Assembly (NCBI RefSeq): GCF_017639205.1
Contig: NZ_CP071139.1
Span: 8,679,501-8,743,500, forward strand
Reading direction: 5' to 3'
Source of the DNA: Streptomyces nojiriensis
GTDB lineage: Bacteria > Actinomycetota > Actinomycetes > Streptomycetales > Streptomycetaceae
Length of the DNA stretch: 64,000 nt
Below the pieces are notes generated by a model. The model was given only the letters and a program-made list of their open reading frames with translations, was not told the DNA's origin and ran no database searches. A program made the position numbers and the translations under genes. This document shows, piece by piece, positions 8,183 through 18,200 of this stretch (positions within the stretch are counted from its first letter, which is position 1; each line of letters opens with the position of its first letter).

Positions 8183-9049
8183 ATGGCATGGCTGGCGGCG
8201 GGCGAGGGGTACGAGATCGCCCTGGTGGAGGGACGGGTGGCGGCGAGGTCCGCCACCGGGCGGACGGCGGGACGGCAGTTGAAGACACTGCCCAAGGCCC
8301 TGAAGGACCATCCCGAGGTGGACCGGCTGCGCAGGCTGGCCGAATGGCTCGACCGGCACGAGGCGGCCTGCGCCGCACAGGTCGACGGCTGGATGGTCTC
8401 CTCGCTGCCGGTGCCGACCGAACTGCTCGCCCGGGTCTGGCCGGACGAGGCCTGGCAGAGCGCCCTGCGCGATGTGGCCGTGGTCGGCGACGACCCCGAC
8501 GAGGTGGGCTTCCTGCGGGACGCCACCGCCTCCGGTGAGCTGAAGGTGGTCAACCTCGACGGCGAGACCGTCCGGCTCTCCCCCCGTACGGTGACCCTGC
8601 CGCACCCCGTGCTGCTGCCCGACCTCGACGACGTACGGGACTTCGCGGCCGAGCTGGGCATCGTGCAGCGGGTCGAGCAGATCCACCGGGCCACCTGGCT
8701 CAAGCCCGCCGAGGTCGCCGCCACCGCCACCGAGGTCCGCGACTACGCGGGCGGCGCCTTCCCCACCCGCTTCAGCCTCGCCGCCCGGGCCACGAGCCTC
8801 GGCTACCGGGTCTCCGGCGGCTACGCCACCTGCAGGGTCCGGGACTCCGGGACCGGCACCGAGGCCGCCGTGTGGATCGGCGAACCCTATTACGACGACG
8901 AGACGACGACCGGCGCGCTGAGCTGGCACGACGAGGACGGCCGGGCGGTACGCCTGACCGAGGTCGGACCGGTGGCCTGGTCCGAAGGCATGCGGATGGC
9001 CGCGGCGCTGTACGCCGGGCGCAAGATCGAGGAGGGCGGGGACGCGTGA
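8183..9049 (+). CDS. DUF4132-like domain protein, first gene of MoxR/VWA operon
   Basis: A 288-aa cytoplasmic protein. Residues 130-172 (RLSPRTVTLPHPVLLPDL..., IVQRVEQIHRATW) resemble the DUF4132 signature, in which an HP dipeptide is followed by a QxxxQxxR motif. DUF4132 occurs in E. coli YehI/MolR-type proteins, whose gene neighbours yehLMPQ. That assignment is my inference from pattern, not a search. A GGAGG-rich site lies 11 bases before ATG 8183. The stop overlaps the start of the next gene by 4 bases (GTGA). Its context makes it a probable component or substrate-recognition partner of the downstream AAA+/VWA machine. Confidence 0.7.
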   Translation: MAWLAAGEGYEIALVEGRVAARSATGRTAGRQLKTLPKALKDHPEVDRLRRLAEWLDRHEAACAAQVDGWMVSSLPVPTELLARVWPDEAWQSALRDVAVVGDDPDEVGFLRDATASGELKVVNLDGETVRLSPRTVTLPHPVLLPDLDDVRDFAAELGIVQRVEQIHRATWLKPAEVAATATEVRDYAGGAFPTRFSLAARATSLGYRVSGGYATCRVRDSGTGTEAAVWIGEPYYDDETTTGALSWHDEDGRAVRLTEVGPVAWSEGMRMAAALYAGRKIEEGGDA

Positions 9050-12000
9050 GCACCAACCAGGAAGACACCAGGATGAACAAGGCCGAACTGCTGCTCAAGG
9101 CCGGTGCCGTACTGCCGCGGGACACCACCGGCGCCGGCCCCGACGTCGTGGAACTGACCGCGCGCGCCTACCGCCACCCGGGCCTCGCCGACGACCGCGT
9201 CGTGGTCCGGCTCGCTCCCGGCGAACTGGGCGCGGCCGAGGACCTCGCCGCCGGCTTCCTCGGACTCGTACGCGAGGAGGGCGAGCCGCCCGTCGTCGGG
9301 CTGAGCAAGCGCCAGGCGCTCGGCTTCCCCGAATGGGTCCTCGTGCACCACCCCGAGGACGGCCACCACGCCCTCGCCGTCGTGCCCGAACTGGACCGGA
9401 TCGCCCGGCAGGCCAAGACCAAGCCCAAGGCCGCCCTCGACGCCTGCCTCGAACTCGCCGGCCGCCTCGCCGTGGCCGTCCCGCACTTCCTGCCCCTCTT
9501 CCACGAGCAGGCCGCGCGGCTCTTCCTCGCCGTCGAGAACACCACCTACGCCGCCCAGCTGTTCGGGCGGGCCCGGGACGCCGAGGCCCAGTACGGGCTG
9601 GCCGTCGACGAGGACCGCCTCGACGCCGTCTTCCTCGAATTCGCCCTCGTCGGCGCCCTGCCGGTGAAGGTCCTCACCGGCTACGGCAAGGCCCTCGCCG
9701 GCCGCGTCACCCCCGCCGAGGCCTACGTGCGCTTCCGCCGCCTGTGCGTACGCCGCACCGCCGGCGGGCTGCCGCCCTCCGCCCAGGCCGCCGCCGAACT
9801 GCGCCGCCTCGCCCGCGCCGCAGGTCTGACCGGCACCGAACCCGAGCAGGACTACCTCGCCGAACTGCTGCCCCTGCCCGCCACCCTGCGCGCCGCGCTC
9901 GGCTGGTGGAAGGCACACCGCGGCGCCCTCGTGGCGCTCGCCCGCCGCGTTCCCGCCGTCCGCGGCACGCTCCTCGGGCTGAACCCGTCCAGTGGCGACG
10001 CGGGCGAGTTCACCACCCTGTGGCTGGAGATCCTGGAGGAGGCAGGCGCCACCGCCGGCCTCACCGACGGGGACCTGCCCGCCGAGCAGCGCTGCGCCGA
10101 CGGCACGGCCGGCTGGCTGGAGCGCTTCCACGCCGCCCGCCACTCCGGCTGGGGCCGGCGCCCCGCGCTCCCGCTCCTCCTCGGCCTCGTCGAACGGTGC
10201 GCCGGGCAACTGCGCACCGAACTCGCCCGGCCCGAACGGGAAGCGGGCCTGCGGATCGGCGTCGAGGACGCCGACCTCCTCGACCTGCTGCTCGCCCTGG
10301 ACGTCCCGGTCGCCGACCCCGAGGCCGGGAGCGAGCACCGCCGGCACCGGTACGACCACCTGAACCTGTCCGAGTGGGCCGGCCGCGACGAGCGCCGCGA
10401 CCTGCTCGCCCTCGCCGCCGACGAGCGCTTCCACCCCGCCTTCCGGCGCGCGCTGAGCAACCTGAGCGACGGCTGCGCCGACGTGGTCCGGTGCGTCGCC
10501 GCCTCGCCCGGCGGCCGCCCGCTGCTGGCCGAATGGATGCGCGACGTCGCCCTCGCCTCCACCGCCGCCGGCCTGCCCGGGGTCCCCGAGGCCATCGCAC
10601 GGCTGAGCTGGCTGCCCACCGAAGCACTGGAACTCGCCCCCGAGGAGGTGGCTGCCGCCGCGGCCGCGGACCTCGCCGAAACCCTCGCCCGCACCCTGCG
10701 CGGCGGTCTCTTCGAGGAACTGGCCTGGCCCTCCTGGGAGGAGGCCCTCGCCGAACTGAGCCCCGGTCAGGGCCGGGAGGCCCTGACCGTGACGGAGGCC
10801 TGGCCGTACCTGATCGTCGCCAACCAGACCCAGGTCCGGGTCATCGACGCCGACTCCACCGTCCTCACCCACGACCTGCGGGTACCGACCGGGACCTCGT
10901 ACAACCACGGCTTCCACTACGTCGACGGCGAACTGCTCGTCTTCTGGTCCTCCTGGAGCAGCAACGGGACACAGGGCTACTGGCACCACTCGCCCGGCAC
11001 CGTCCTCACCCTGGACACCGACCGCAGCCACTGGTCGCTGCGCAGCGACCACCTCTCCCTGCCGCTCCCCGGCGGCGGGCGCGCCACCGGCGGCGGAGTC
11101 CTGCACCGCGGCGACACGAAGCTGCCGGACGAGCGGCCCCTGCTGTCCGACGGCACCTCGTACTGGGTGTGGCACCGGCGCGACGCGGAGAACGACATCG
11201 GCTGGGTCGAGTACGACCCCGCAGGCGGGACCTACGGTCGCTCCTCCCTGCCCGCGTTCTTCGCCGACGCGCTGCGCACCGACCCGGACACCGGCCGCCG
11301 CGGCGGGTCCTCCAACCGGCTGCGGCCGGCGCCCACCGTGGCCGGCTCGGTACTCGGCGAGCCCGCCGACGGCCTGCTCGGCTGGCGCACCGTATGGGTC
11401 CGCGGCCAGGGCTGGGAGGGCACCGACACCTCCGGCCGCACCGTCGCCGTGCCCGAGGGCCGAGAGGCGCCCGTCGCCGCCCTCACCTTCCCCGGTGACG
11501 ACCGGCCCCGCGCGCTGTCCCAGCACTGGCAGGAGCTGAGCATCACCGACCCGGACGGTGTGGTCACCGCCAAGTCGCGCGACGGCCACCGCCGGCGCTC
11601 CGCCTTCGGCACGGGCAGCGTGGACCTTCCGCCGCTGTCGCACTGGTACGCCCTGCGCCCCCGCGACACCGAGGCCTCGGCCGTCCTGCGCGCCGCCGAC
11701 CGGGAGACCGTGGCCGCACTGCTCAAGACGGCCGCCGCGGCCGACAAGGCCGCCGACCTGCCCGAGCTGGTGAGCGCGGCCCTGCCGAAGATCACCGCCC
11801 CCAAGATCATCGGCGGCATCGTCGAGGTCCTCCGCTTCACCCTCACCCAGCAGAAGGCCCTGGACGCGATCGCCTCCCGGCTCCACCCGGACGACACCCC
11901 CGTCGAGGAGCGCGAACAGGGTCCCGCCGACCGGCTGATCGCCGACGCGCTCAGCGGTCTCATCGGCTCCGGCTACTACCGCTGGGGCGGTGAGAGCGAC

Positions 12001-13974
12001 GCCGCCCACCACACGCTGAGCGAACTCGGCGCCGCCCGCACACGGACCGACGACGTCCCGGTGCCCGGCCTGCTGCACTTCGACACGCCCGCACTGCCGT
12101 ACTGGTCCTTCACGTGGACCCCGCTGCTGGACCAGCCCGCGGCCGTCGCCTACCGCGCCGTCACCGCCGCGCCCACCGACGAGCAGCGCGAGGGGCTGCT
12201 CACCCTGCTCGGCACGGTCGACGCCCTCGGCCTGGCCTCGGCCGAAGGCTCCGCGGACCGCTGGCGCCGGGTCCTGCTCCGCCTCGACCGGCAGCACCTG
12301 CTCACCGCGGACGGCGAACGCAACGTCCACCACCGCAGCCTGCTGCCGCTGGGCGGCGGAGCCGTCCTCGCGCTGACCGAGCACAGCGAATCCGTACCCG
12401 AAGGCCACGAGTTCGGTGCCCTGCTGTACGACCCCACGGGCCGGTTCACCGTCCCCGGCCCCTACACCGTCCGCGGCGACGCCCCGCTCGGCGACCGCGA
12501 ACGCGGCGCCGACTGGCTGACCGCGTTCCTCGGGGCGGCCGCCGAGCACGGGCCCGCGCCCTTCCGCCCCGAAGCCGCGGAGGAGTTCGCCCGGCTCACC
12601 GGAGTGTCCGGGACCCTCGCCCGCCTGGTGGTCGCCGGACTCCCGGGCGTCGACAGCTACGAACGCAACTTCCTGACCCCCGAACTGCGCACCGCCCTCG
12701 GCGTCAAGGCCACCGACGCCGCCTACGCCCGCGACGAGCTCAAGAACCTCGACACCGAGCTGCGGCGCGCCGTCGTCGGGGCCCTGCTCCCCGCCGACCC
12801 GGCGAAGCTGTGGAGCGAGGGACCCGACGTCGTCGCCGCCGCGGAGCTCTGGAACCGGCGCGTGGGCCGTCGTACCCCCGTCCCCGACTGGCTCGCCACG
12901 GAAGCCGCGCGCGCCGTGGGCGGCAGCTGGCCCGCGCACCGCGCCCTGGCCGCGCTGCTCGACCCGGCCGCCTCGCGCGAGCTCTCCGTCGACGTCGCCT
13001 GGACGGTGAAGGGCGACCACGTGGAGCCCGCCGAGCCGGCCACCGACCCCTTCACCGGGTCCGTCCTGACCGGAACCCTGGCCATGGCGTCCTGGCTGGC
13101 CCACCGGCTGCCCGCGGGCGACTCCGTACGAGCGGCCCTGCCGCCCGTACTGACCGCCGTACGGCAGCGGCTCGCCGCACCCGAACTGCTCCTGGAGATC
13201 GGGCACTACACCAGCCTGCCCGACTTCCGGAAGGCGGCCGGCACGCCGACCGAGACCGGCGAGGGCTACGAGCGCTACGGCGCCGTCGTCATGGCCACCC
13301 ACGACGACCAGCCCAAGCCCGCCCTGCGCCCGGCCCTGCTCGACTCCACCGGCTCCGACCCGTACCTGCCTGCGCTGCGCGGCGAGGACCAGCGGCCCTC
13401 CGCCGCCGAGACGGCGCTGCGCACCGCCCACGACCCGCGCTTCGCCGCGCTGCTCGCCGATCCGGGCGCCCCGGCGGCCGGCACGACGGACGCGGACGGC
13501 ACCTGGTGGCCGCAGGACCCGAGCCGCTCCGTCCCCGAACTGGTCGAGGAGGCGAGCGCCCGGCACGGCCTGGGCGCCGACGCGGCCACCCTCTACCTCA
13601 TGCTGCTCGCCATGCCCGACCCCACCGACCGCAACACGGCGCGGTGGACCGGCTGGAAGCCGGCCCGCCTCAAGGCCGCCCGCGCCGAACTGTCCGCCAC
13701 CGAACTGGTGGTGACGGCCGGCCGCAGCCGGGCCGGGCGCTCGCTCTTCCTGCCGGGCGGCTGGGCCGACATGCCCTCCCCGACGCTGCCGGTGGAGCAG
13801 TGGAAGCTCCCCATGTACGGCCTGGGCGCCGGCGGCCGGCCCCCGCTGGGCGTGCTCGTCCCCGCCGAACCCGCCGCGGAGCTCTACCGCGGGGCCTGGC
13901 AGCGGGTCCAGGAGGGCGACCTGCCGCGCTTCGAGGAGCTCAAGGTGAAGCGCACCCGCGCCCGCCGCCGCTGA
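9046..13974 (+). CDS. Giant (1,642 aa) protein of unknown function in the MoxR/VWA operon
   Basis: I do not recognise this family. It has no signal peptide or membrane segment. Residues 1-580 are mostly helical and Ala/Leu/Arg-rich, like an alpha-solenoid. About residues 585-850 are beta-rich and Trp/Gly/Asp-rich (AWPYLIVANQTQVRVIDAD, LLVFWSSWSSNGTQGYW, YWVWHRRDAENDIGWVEYD), resembling propeller blades. The remainder is again helical with scattered beta segments and ends WKPARLKAARAEL...FLPGGWADMPSPTLP. GTG 9046 was chosen for its GGAGG site and 4-base overlap with the previous stop; ATG 9073 is the alternative. Size and position suggest a scaffold or client-binding subunit for the adjacent MoxR ATPase. 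Confidence 0.75.
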   Translation: MSTNQEDTRMNKAELLLKAGAVLPRDTTGAGPDVVELTARAYRHPGLADDRVVVRLAPGELGAAEDLAAGFLGLVREEGEPPVVGLSKRQALGFPEWVLVHHPEDGHHALAVVPELDRIARQAKTKPKAALDACLELAGRLAVAVPHFLPLFHEQAARLFLAVENTTYAAQLFGRARDAEAQYGLAVDEDRLDAVFLEFALVGALPVKVLTGYGKALAGRVTPAEAYVRFRRLCVRRTAGGLPPSAQAAAELRRLARAAGLTGTEPEQDYLAELLPLPATLRAALGWWKAHRGALVALARRVPAVRGTLLGLNPSSGDAGEFTTLWLEILEEAGATAGLTDGDLPAEQRCADGTAGWLERFHAARHSGWGRRPALPLLLGLVERCAGQLRTELARPEREAGLRIGVEDADLLDLLLALDVPVADPEAGSEHRRHRYDHLNLSEWAGRDERRDLLALAADERFHPAFRRALSNLSDGCADVVRCVAASPGGRPLLAEWMRDVALASTAAGLPGVPEAIARLSWLPTEALELAPEEVAAAAAADLAETLARTLRGGLFEELAWPSWEEALAELSPGQGREALTVTEAWPYLIVANQTQVRVIDADSTVLTHDLRVPTGTSYNHGFHYVDGELLVFWSSWSSNGTQGYWHHSPGTVLTLDTDRSHWSLRSDHLSLPLPGGGRATGGGVLHRGDTKLPDERPLLSDGTSYWVWHRRDAENDIGWVEYDPAGGTYGRSSLPAFFADALRTDPDTGRRGGSSNRLRPAPTVAGSVLGEPADGLLGWRTVWVRGQGWEGTDTSGRTVAVPEGREAPVAALTFPGDDRPRALSQHWQELSITDPDGVVTAKSRDGHRRRSAFGTGSVDLPPLSHWYALRPRDTEASAVLRAADRETVAALLKTAAAADKAADLPELVSAALPKITAPKIIGGIVEVLRFTLTQQKALDAIASRLHPDDTPVEEREQGPADRLIADALSGLIGSGYYRWGGESDAAHHTLSELGAARTRTDDVPVPGLLHFDTPALPYWSFTWTPLLDQPAAVAYRAVTAAPTDEQREGLLTLLGTVDALGLASAEGSADRWRRVLLRLDRQHLLTADGERNVHHRSLLPLGGGAVLALTEHSESVPEGHEFGALLYDPTGRFTVPGPYTVRGDAPLGDRERGADWLTAFLGAAAEHGPAPFRPEAAEEFARLTGVSGTLARLVVAGLPGVDSYERNFLTPELRTALGVKATDAAYARDELKNLDTELRRAVVGALLPADPAKLWSEGPDVVAAAELWNRRVGRRTPVPDWLATEAARAVGGSWPAHRALAALLDPAASRELSVDVAWTVKGDHVEPAEPATDPFTGSVLTGTLAMASWLAHRLPAGDSVRAALPPVLTAVRQRLAAPELLLEIGHYTSLPDFRKAAGTPTETGEGYERYGAVVMATHDDQPKPALRPALLDSTGSDPYLPALRGEDQRPSAAETALRTAHDPRFAALLADPGAPAAGTTDADGTWWPQDPSRSVPELVEEASARHGLGADAATLYLMLLAMPDPTDRNTARWTGWKPARLKAARAELSATELVVTAGRSRAGRSLFLPGGWADMPSPTLPVEQWKLPMYGLGAGGRPPLGVLVPAEPAAELYRGAWQRVQEGDLPRFEELKVKRTRARRR

Positions 13975-14053
13975 ACCGGCCGTCCCGGGCCGCCGCGGCG
14001 CCGAAAGGCGTCCGGGCCGTCTGGGCCGTCCGGGCCGTCCGGGATTCCCGTAC

Positions 14054-14087
14054 GGCGCGGCGCACCTGCCCGCAGGTGCGCCGCGCC
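14054..14087 (+). promoter_or_regulatory. Perfect 15-bp hairpin in the only gap of the MoxR/VWA operon
   Basis: GGCGCGGCGCACCTG (14054-14068), loop CCCG, and its exact complement at 14073-14087. It lies in the 151-bp space between the giant gene and moxR, the only internal junction of the operon without an overlap. No U-tract follows. It could be an attenuator, a partial terminator or an mRNA-processing/stability element that sets the ratio of the giant protein to the ATPase module. Confidence 0.6.
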
Positions 14088-14125
14088 CCCCGCACCACCT
14101 CCCGCCACACATTCCAGAGGAACCG

Positions 14126-15286
14126 ATGACCGTCACCGAAGACACCGCCCCCGCCGCCCGGCAGGTGCTGCCCGCCGAGGAACGCCACGCCGCCGAGCTC
14201 GCCTTCCTCGCGGCCCAGGACCCCGGCCCCCGCCCGCCCGGCTGGGCCCTGACCCCGCGCGCCGTCGTCACCTTCGTCTGCGGCAGCGACGGAGCCGAGC
14301 TGGCACTGCCGGGGCGCCGCCGCGCCGGACTCCCCGCCAAGCTGGTCATCGCGCCCAAGTTCGTCGGCGAACGCGCCCTCGTGGAGCGCTGCGTCGTCAC
14401 CCTGGCCGGAGAGCGCGGCCTGCTCCTCACCGGCGAGCCCGGCACCGCCAAGTCGATGCTGTCCGAGCTGCTGGCGGCCGCCGTCAGCGGCACCAGCGCC
14501 CTCACCGTGCAGGGCACGGCCGGCACCACCGAGGACGCGTTCCGCTACGGCTGGAACTACGCGCTGCTGCTCGCGCAGGGCCCCACCTCGCAGGCCCTGG
14601 TCGACTCCCCGGTGCTCTCCGCCATGCGCACCGGCCGCGTCGTCCGCGTCGAGGAGATCACCCGCTGCCTGCCCGAGGTGCAGGACGCGCTGGTGTCGAT
14701 CCTGTCCGACCGGCGGCTCAGCGTGCCCGAACTGACCGCCACCGAGGACGCGGTGGTCTCCGCGGCCCCCGGGTTCACCGTCATCGCCACCGCCAACCTG
14801 CGCGACCGCGGCGTATCGGAGATGTCCGCCGCCCTCAAGCGGCGCTTCAACTTCGAGACCGTCGCCCCGATCGCGGACGCGGACGCGGAGGCCACCCTGA
14901 TCCGCCGCCAGGCGGTGGCCGCCGTCCAGCGGGCCGGCGCCGCCTTCGGGGTCGACGATGCCGTGCTCGACGCGCTCGTCACCGTCTTCCGCGACCTGCG
15001 CTCCGGCCGCTCCGCCGAGGGCTGGGACGTGGAACGGCCCGGCACGGTCATGTCCACCGCCGAAGCCGTCCAGGTGGCGGCCTCGCTCGGGGTCGCCGCC
15101 GCGTACCTCCCGGGCGGGGACGTGCTGGACCTGCTGCCGGGGCACCTGCTGGGCGTCGTACGCAAGGACGACCCGGCCGACCACGGACGGCTGCTGGGGT
15201 ACTGGGACGGGCCGGTCCGGCGCCGCGCCGAGGACGGCTCGCCGATGTGGCGCCGCCTCTGGGACCTGCGCGGGAGCCTGCGTTGA
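14126..15286 (+). CDS. MoxR-type AAA+ ATPase, YehL-like
   Basis: A 386-aa AAA+ ATPase. Walker A is GEPGTAKS at residues 103-110, Walker B is VVRVEEI around 172-178, sensor 1 is ATANLRDRG at 221-229, and the arginine-finger region is SAALKRRFNFE near 235-244. Tandem acidic/Glu Walker B and the small size fit the MoxR clade; the gene order with DUF5682, VWA and SWIM proteins matches E. coli yehL-yehM-yehP-yehQ, so I assign it to the YehL subfamily. MoxR ATPases act with VWA proteins as chaperones that remodel or mature protein complexes. AGAGGA precedes the ATG. The stop overlaps the next start by 4 bases. Confidence 0.9.
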   Translation: MTVTEDTAPAARQVLPAEERHAAELAFLAAQDPGPRPPGWALTPRAVVTFVCGSDGAELALPGRRRAGLPAKLVIAPKFVGERALVERCVVTLAGERGLLLTGEPGTAKSMLSELLAAAVSGTSALTVQGTAGTTEDAFRYGWNYALLLAQGPTSQALVDSPVLSAMRTGRVVRVEEITRCLPEVQDALVSILSDRRLSVPELTATEDAVVSAAPGFTVIATANLRDRGVSEMSAALKRRFNFETVAPIADADAEATLIRRQAVAAVQRAGAAFGVDDAVLDALVTVFRDLRSGRSAEGWDVERPGTVMSTAEAVQVAASLGVAAAYLPGGDVLDLLPGHLLGVVRKDDPADHGRLLGYWDGPVRRRAEDGSPMWRRLWDLRGSLR

Positions 15287-18200
15287 CGCACACCGACCCG
15301 CGCACCGCGGTCGACGCCCTCGCCGCGGCCCGCGAGCCCTACCTCATCGGGGTGCGCCACCACAGCCCGGCGCTGGCGGCGGTGGTACCGGCCCTGCTGG
15401 ACGCCTCGGGCGCCGACGCGGTGTGCGTCGAGCTCCCGGCGGAGTTCCAGCCCTGGCTGGAGCACCTCGCCGACCCGGAGACCGTCGCCCCGGTCGCCCT
15501 CGCGGGCACGGGGGAGGACGGCCGCCTGGCGTTCTACCCGTTCGCGGACTTCTCCCCGGAACTGGCGGCGATCCGCTGGGCCCGTGCGGCCGGCGCGGCC
15601 GTCATCTGCTGCGACCTCCCCCTGTCGGACCGCGGCTGGACCGAACCGGCCGCGCCGCCCCCGGGCCCGCTCCCGGCCGCGGCCCCCGGCTCGGCCCCCG
15701 CCCCGACCGGGGCGCCGGACCGTACCCAGGCCCCGGCGTTGGGCCAGGCCTCGGGCACGGCCCAGGACCGGGCCACGGCCCCTGGCGGTGGGTCCTTCGC
15801 GGACGCTCTGACCGCCGCCGGTACGGGGCGCGACGGTGACGACATGTGGGACCGGGCCGTCGAGGTCCTCGCGCCGGGGTGCTCCCCGGAGGCGGTACGC
15901 CGTGCGGCACTCGGCGTCGGCTGGGCGCTGCGCGCGGACACCGGCGCCGTCCCGGCCACGGACCTGGCCCGCGAGGCCCACATGCGGAGCGTCATCGCCG
16001 ACGCGGTAGCCGCAGGCCACCGTGTGGCGGCGGTGATCGGGGCGTTCCACGCCCCGGTCCTCCCGGGCACGGCCGCCGGCGGCTCGCCGGCCGAGCCCGG
16101 CTCCGGTACGGCCTCCGGCCTCGGTTCCCACTCGGACACCGCCCCAAGCGGCGGCTCCGACCCCGGTTCCGGTGACGCGGTCGGCCCGGACCCTGGCTGC
16201 GGCTCCGGTCACGCTTCCGACGCGGACTCCGGCCACGAGCCTGCCTCCGCACACCACACGGGCACTGGCGACGGCCAGACCTCTCCCATCGGCTCCGGCC
16301 ACGCCTCCGCCTCCGGCGCCGGCACGGGCTCCGCCTCCGGCGCCGGCACGGGCTCCGTCTCCGTCTCCGGCGCCGGCACGGGCTCCGCCTCCGGCGCCGG
16401 CACGGGCTCCGCCTCCGGCGCCGGCACGGGCTCCGCCTCCGTCTCCGGCGCCGGCACGGGCTCCGCCTCCGGCGCCGGCACGGGCTCCGTCTCCGTCTCC
16501 GGCACCGTCTCCGTCTCCGTCTCCGGCACCGGCACCGGGACCGGCACCGCCTCCGGCACCGGCACCGGGACCGGCACCGGCACCGGCTCCGGCTCCGGCT
16601 CCGGCACTGGCTCCGGCTCCGGCGCCGGCACCGCCTCCGCCTCCGACGCGGACTCCGGCCACGAGCCTGGCTCCGCACACGGCACCGGCACCGGTAGCGA
16701 CGCCGGTTCGGGATCCGGCCACGGCTCCGGCTCCGACGCAGTCACTGCCCTGGGGCCGAACCCGGTCGTCCCGGGCCCCCGGCACGGCGGAGCCGCCGCC
16801 GCCGGGACGCCGGCCGTCACCTCCTTCGTGCCGTACTCCTTCGACCTGCTCGACTCCCGTTCCGGGTACCCCGCCGGGATCCGGGACCCCCGCTGGCAGC
16901 AGGCCGTCCTCGAGGCCGGCGGTGACCCCGACCGGGTCCGCGAGGCCGCCTCCGTCGCCGTCACCGGGCTCTGCCGGGAACTGCGCCGCGCCGGGCACAC
17001 CGCGGGCACCGGCGAGGCCGCCGAGACCCTGCGGCTCGCCTGCGACCTCGCCACCCTGCGCGCGCTGCCCGCGCCCGGCCGCGGCGAGCTCCTCGAAGCC
17101 GTCACCACCGTCCTCGGCCAGGGCGAACCGCTCGGCCGCGGCCGGGCGCTGGCCCGCGCCCTCGAGGCCGTGCTCGTCGGCACCGCCCGCGGCCGGATCA
17201 CCCCGCACGCCCCCCGTTCCGGACTCGGCCCCTCCGTCGAGGCCGAACTCGCCGCCCTGCGGCTGCCGTCCCCCGAGGAGCCCGCGCCCCGCGAGATCCG
17301 CCTCGACCCGCTCCGCTCCGCCCTCGACGGCCGCCGCGAGGTGCTGCTGCAGCGGCTCCTCGTGTGCGGCGCCTCCTACGGGGAGCCCCTCACCGTCGCA
17401 GCCACCGGCGACGGCACCGCCCTCGGCACCAAGTGGCGGCTGTCCTGGACGCCTTCCGTCCCGGCCCGGCTGGACCTCGCCGGGGTGCGCGGAGTCACCG
17501 CCGCCCAGGCGGCCGCCGGCACGCTGCGGGACACCGCCCGCCGCGCCGCCGCCGACGGCGGGCCGACTCCGGCGCAGATCCTCGCCGGACTGGCCGCCGC
17601 CGCGCGGTGCGATCTGCCCGAGCTGGTCGACGTACGCCTCCACGAGGCGGCCACCGCCCTGCCGCAGACCGCCACCCTGCCCGAACTCCTCGACGCCCTC
17701 GACCTCCTGGAGGCCCTCCACCGCGGCCACCTGCCGGGCACCTCCGACGCCTCCCGGGCAGCCGCGGCCACCCTCGCGGGCGACCTCCTCGAAGCGGCCG
17801 TGCGCTGCCTGCCCGGCCTCGCCGGGAGCGAGGACCCCGCCGACGCGGCCGCCCTCGTGGCACTCGCCGACCGCGCCGCCGCCCATCACCTGGGCCTGCG
17901 CACGGACGACGCCCTCGCCGCCCTGGCCGCCACCGCGGCGCCGATGATGCAGGGCGCGGCCCTGGCCGTACGGGTCCTGCTCGACCTCGACCCGGCCGCC
18001 GAACTCGGCGGCCGCGCCGCCGGATGGATCGACGCCGCGGGCACCGCCGACAGCCGGCGCGCCCTGACCCGGCGGCTCGGCGGACTCCTCACCGCAGCCG
18101 GGCCCCTGCTGCAGTCCTCCCCGGCCGCCCTCACTCCGCTCCTCGACCGCGTCGAGCACCTCGCCGACCAGGACTTCCTCGACCGGCTCCCGGCACTGCG

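Noticed and set aside
8890..14529. Very long open frame on the reverse strand across the giant gene and moxR
   Set aside because: It is a codon-bias shadow: Gly/Gln/Val-rich, without motifs, and directly antisense to well-supported genes.
16209..17201. Reverse-strand frame with PVPAPEAEP repeats
   Set aside because: It is the complement of the Gly-Ser repeat in the DUF5682-VWA gene; low complexity keeps every frame open.
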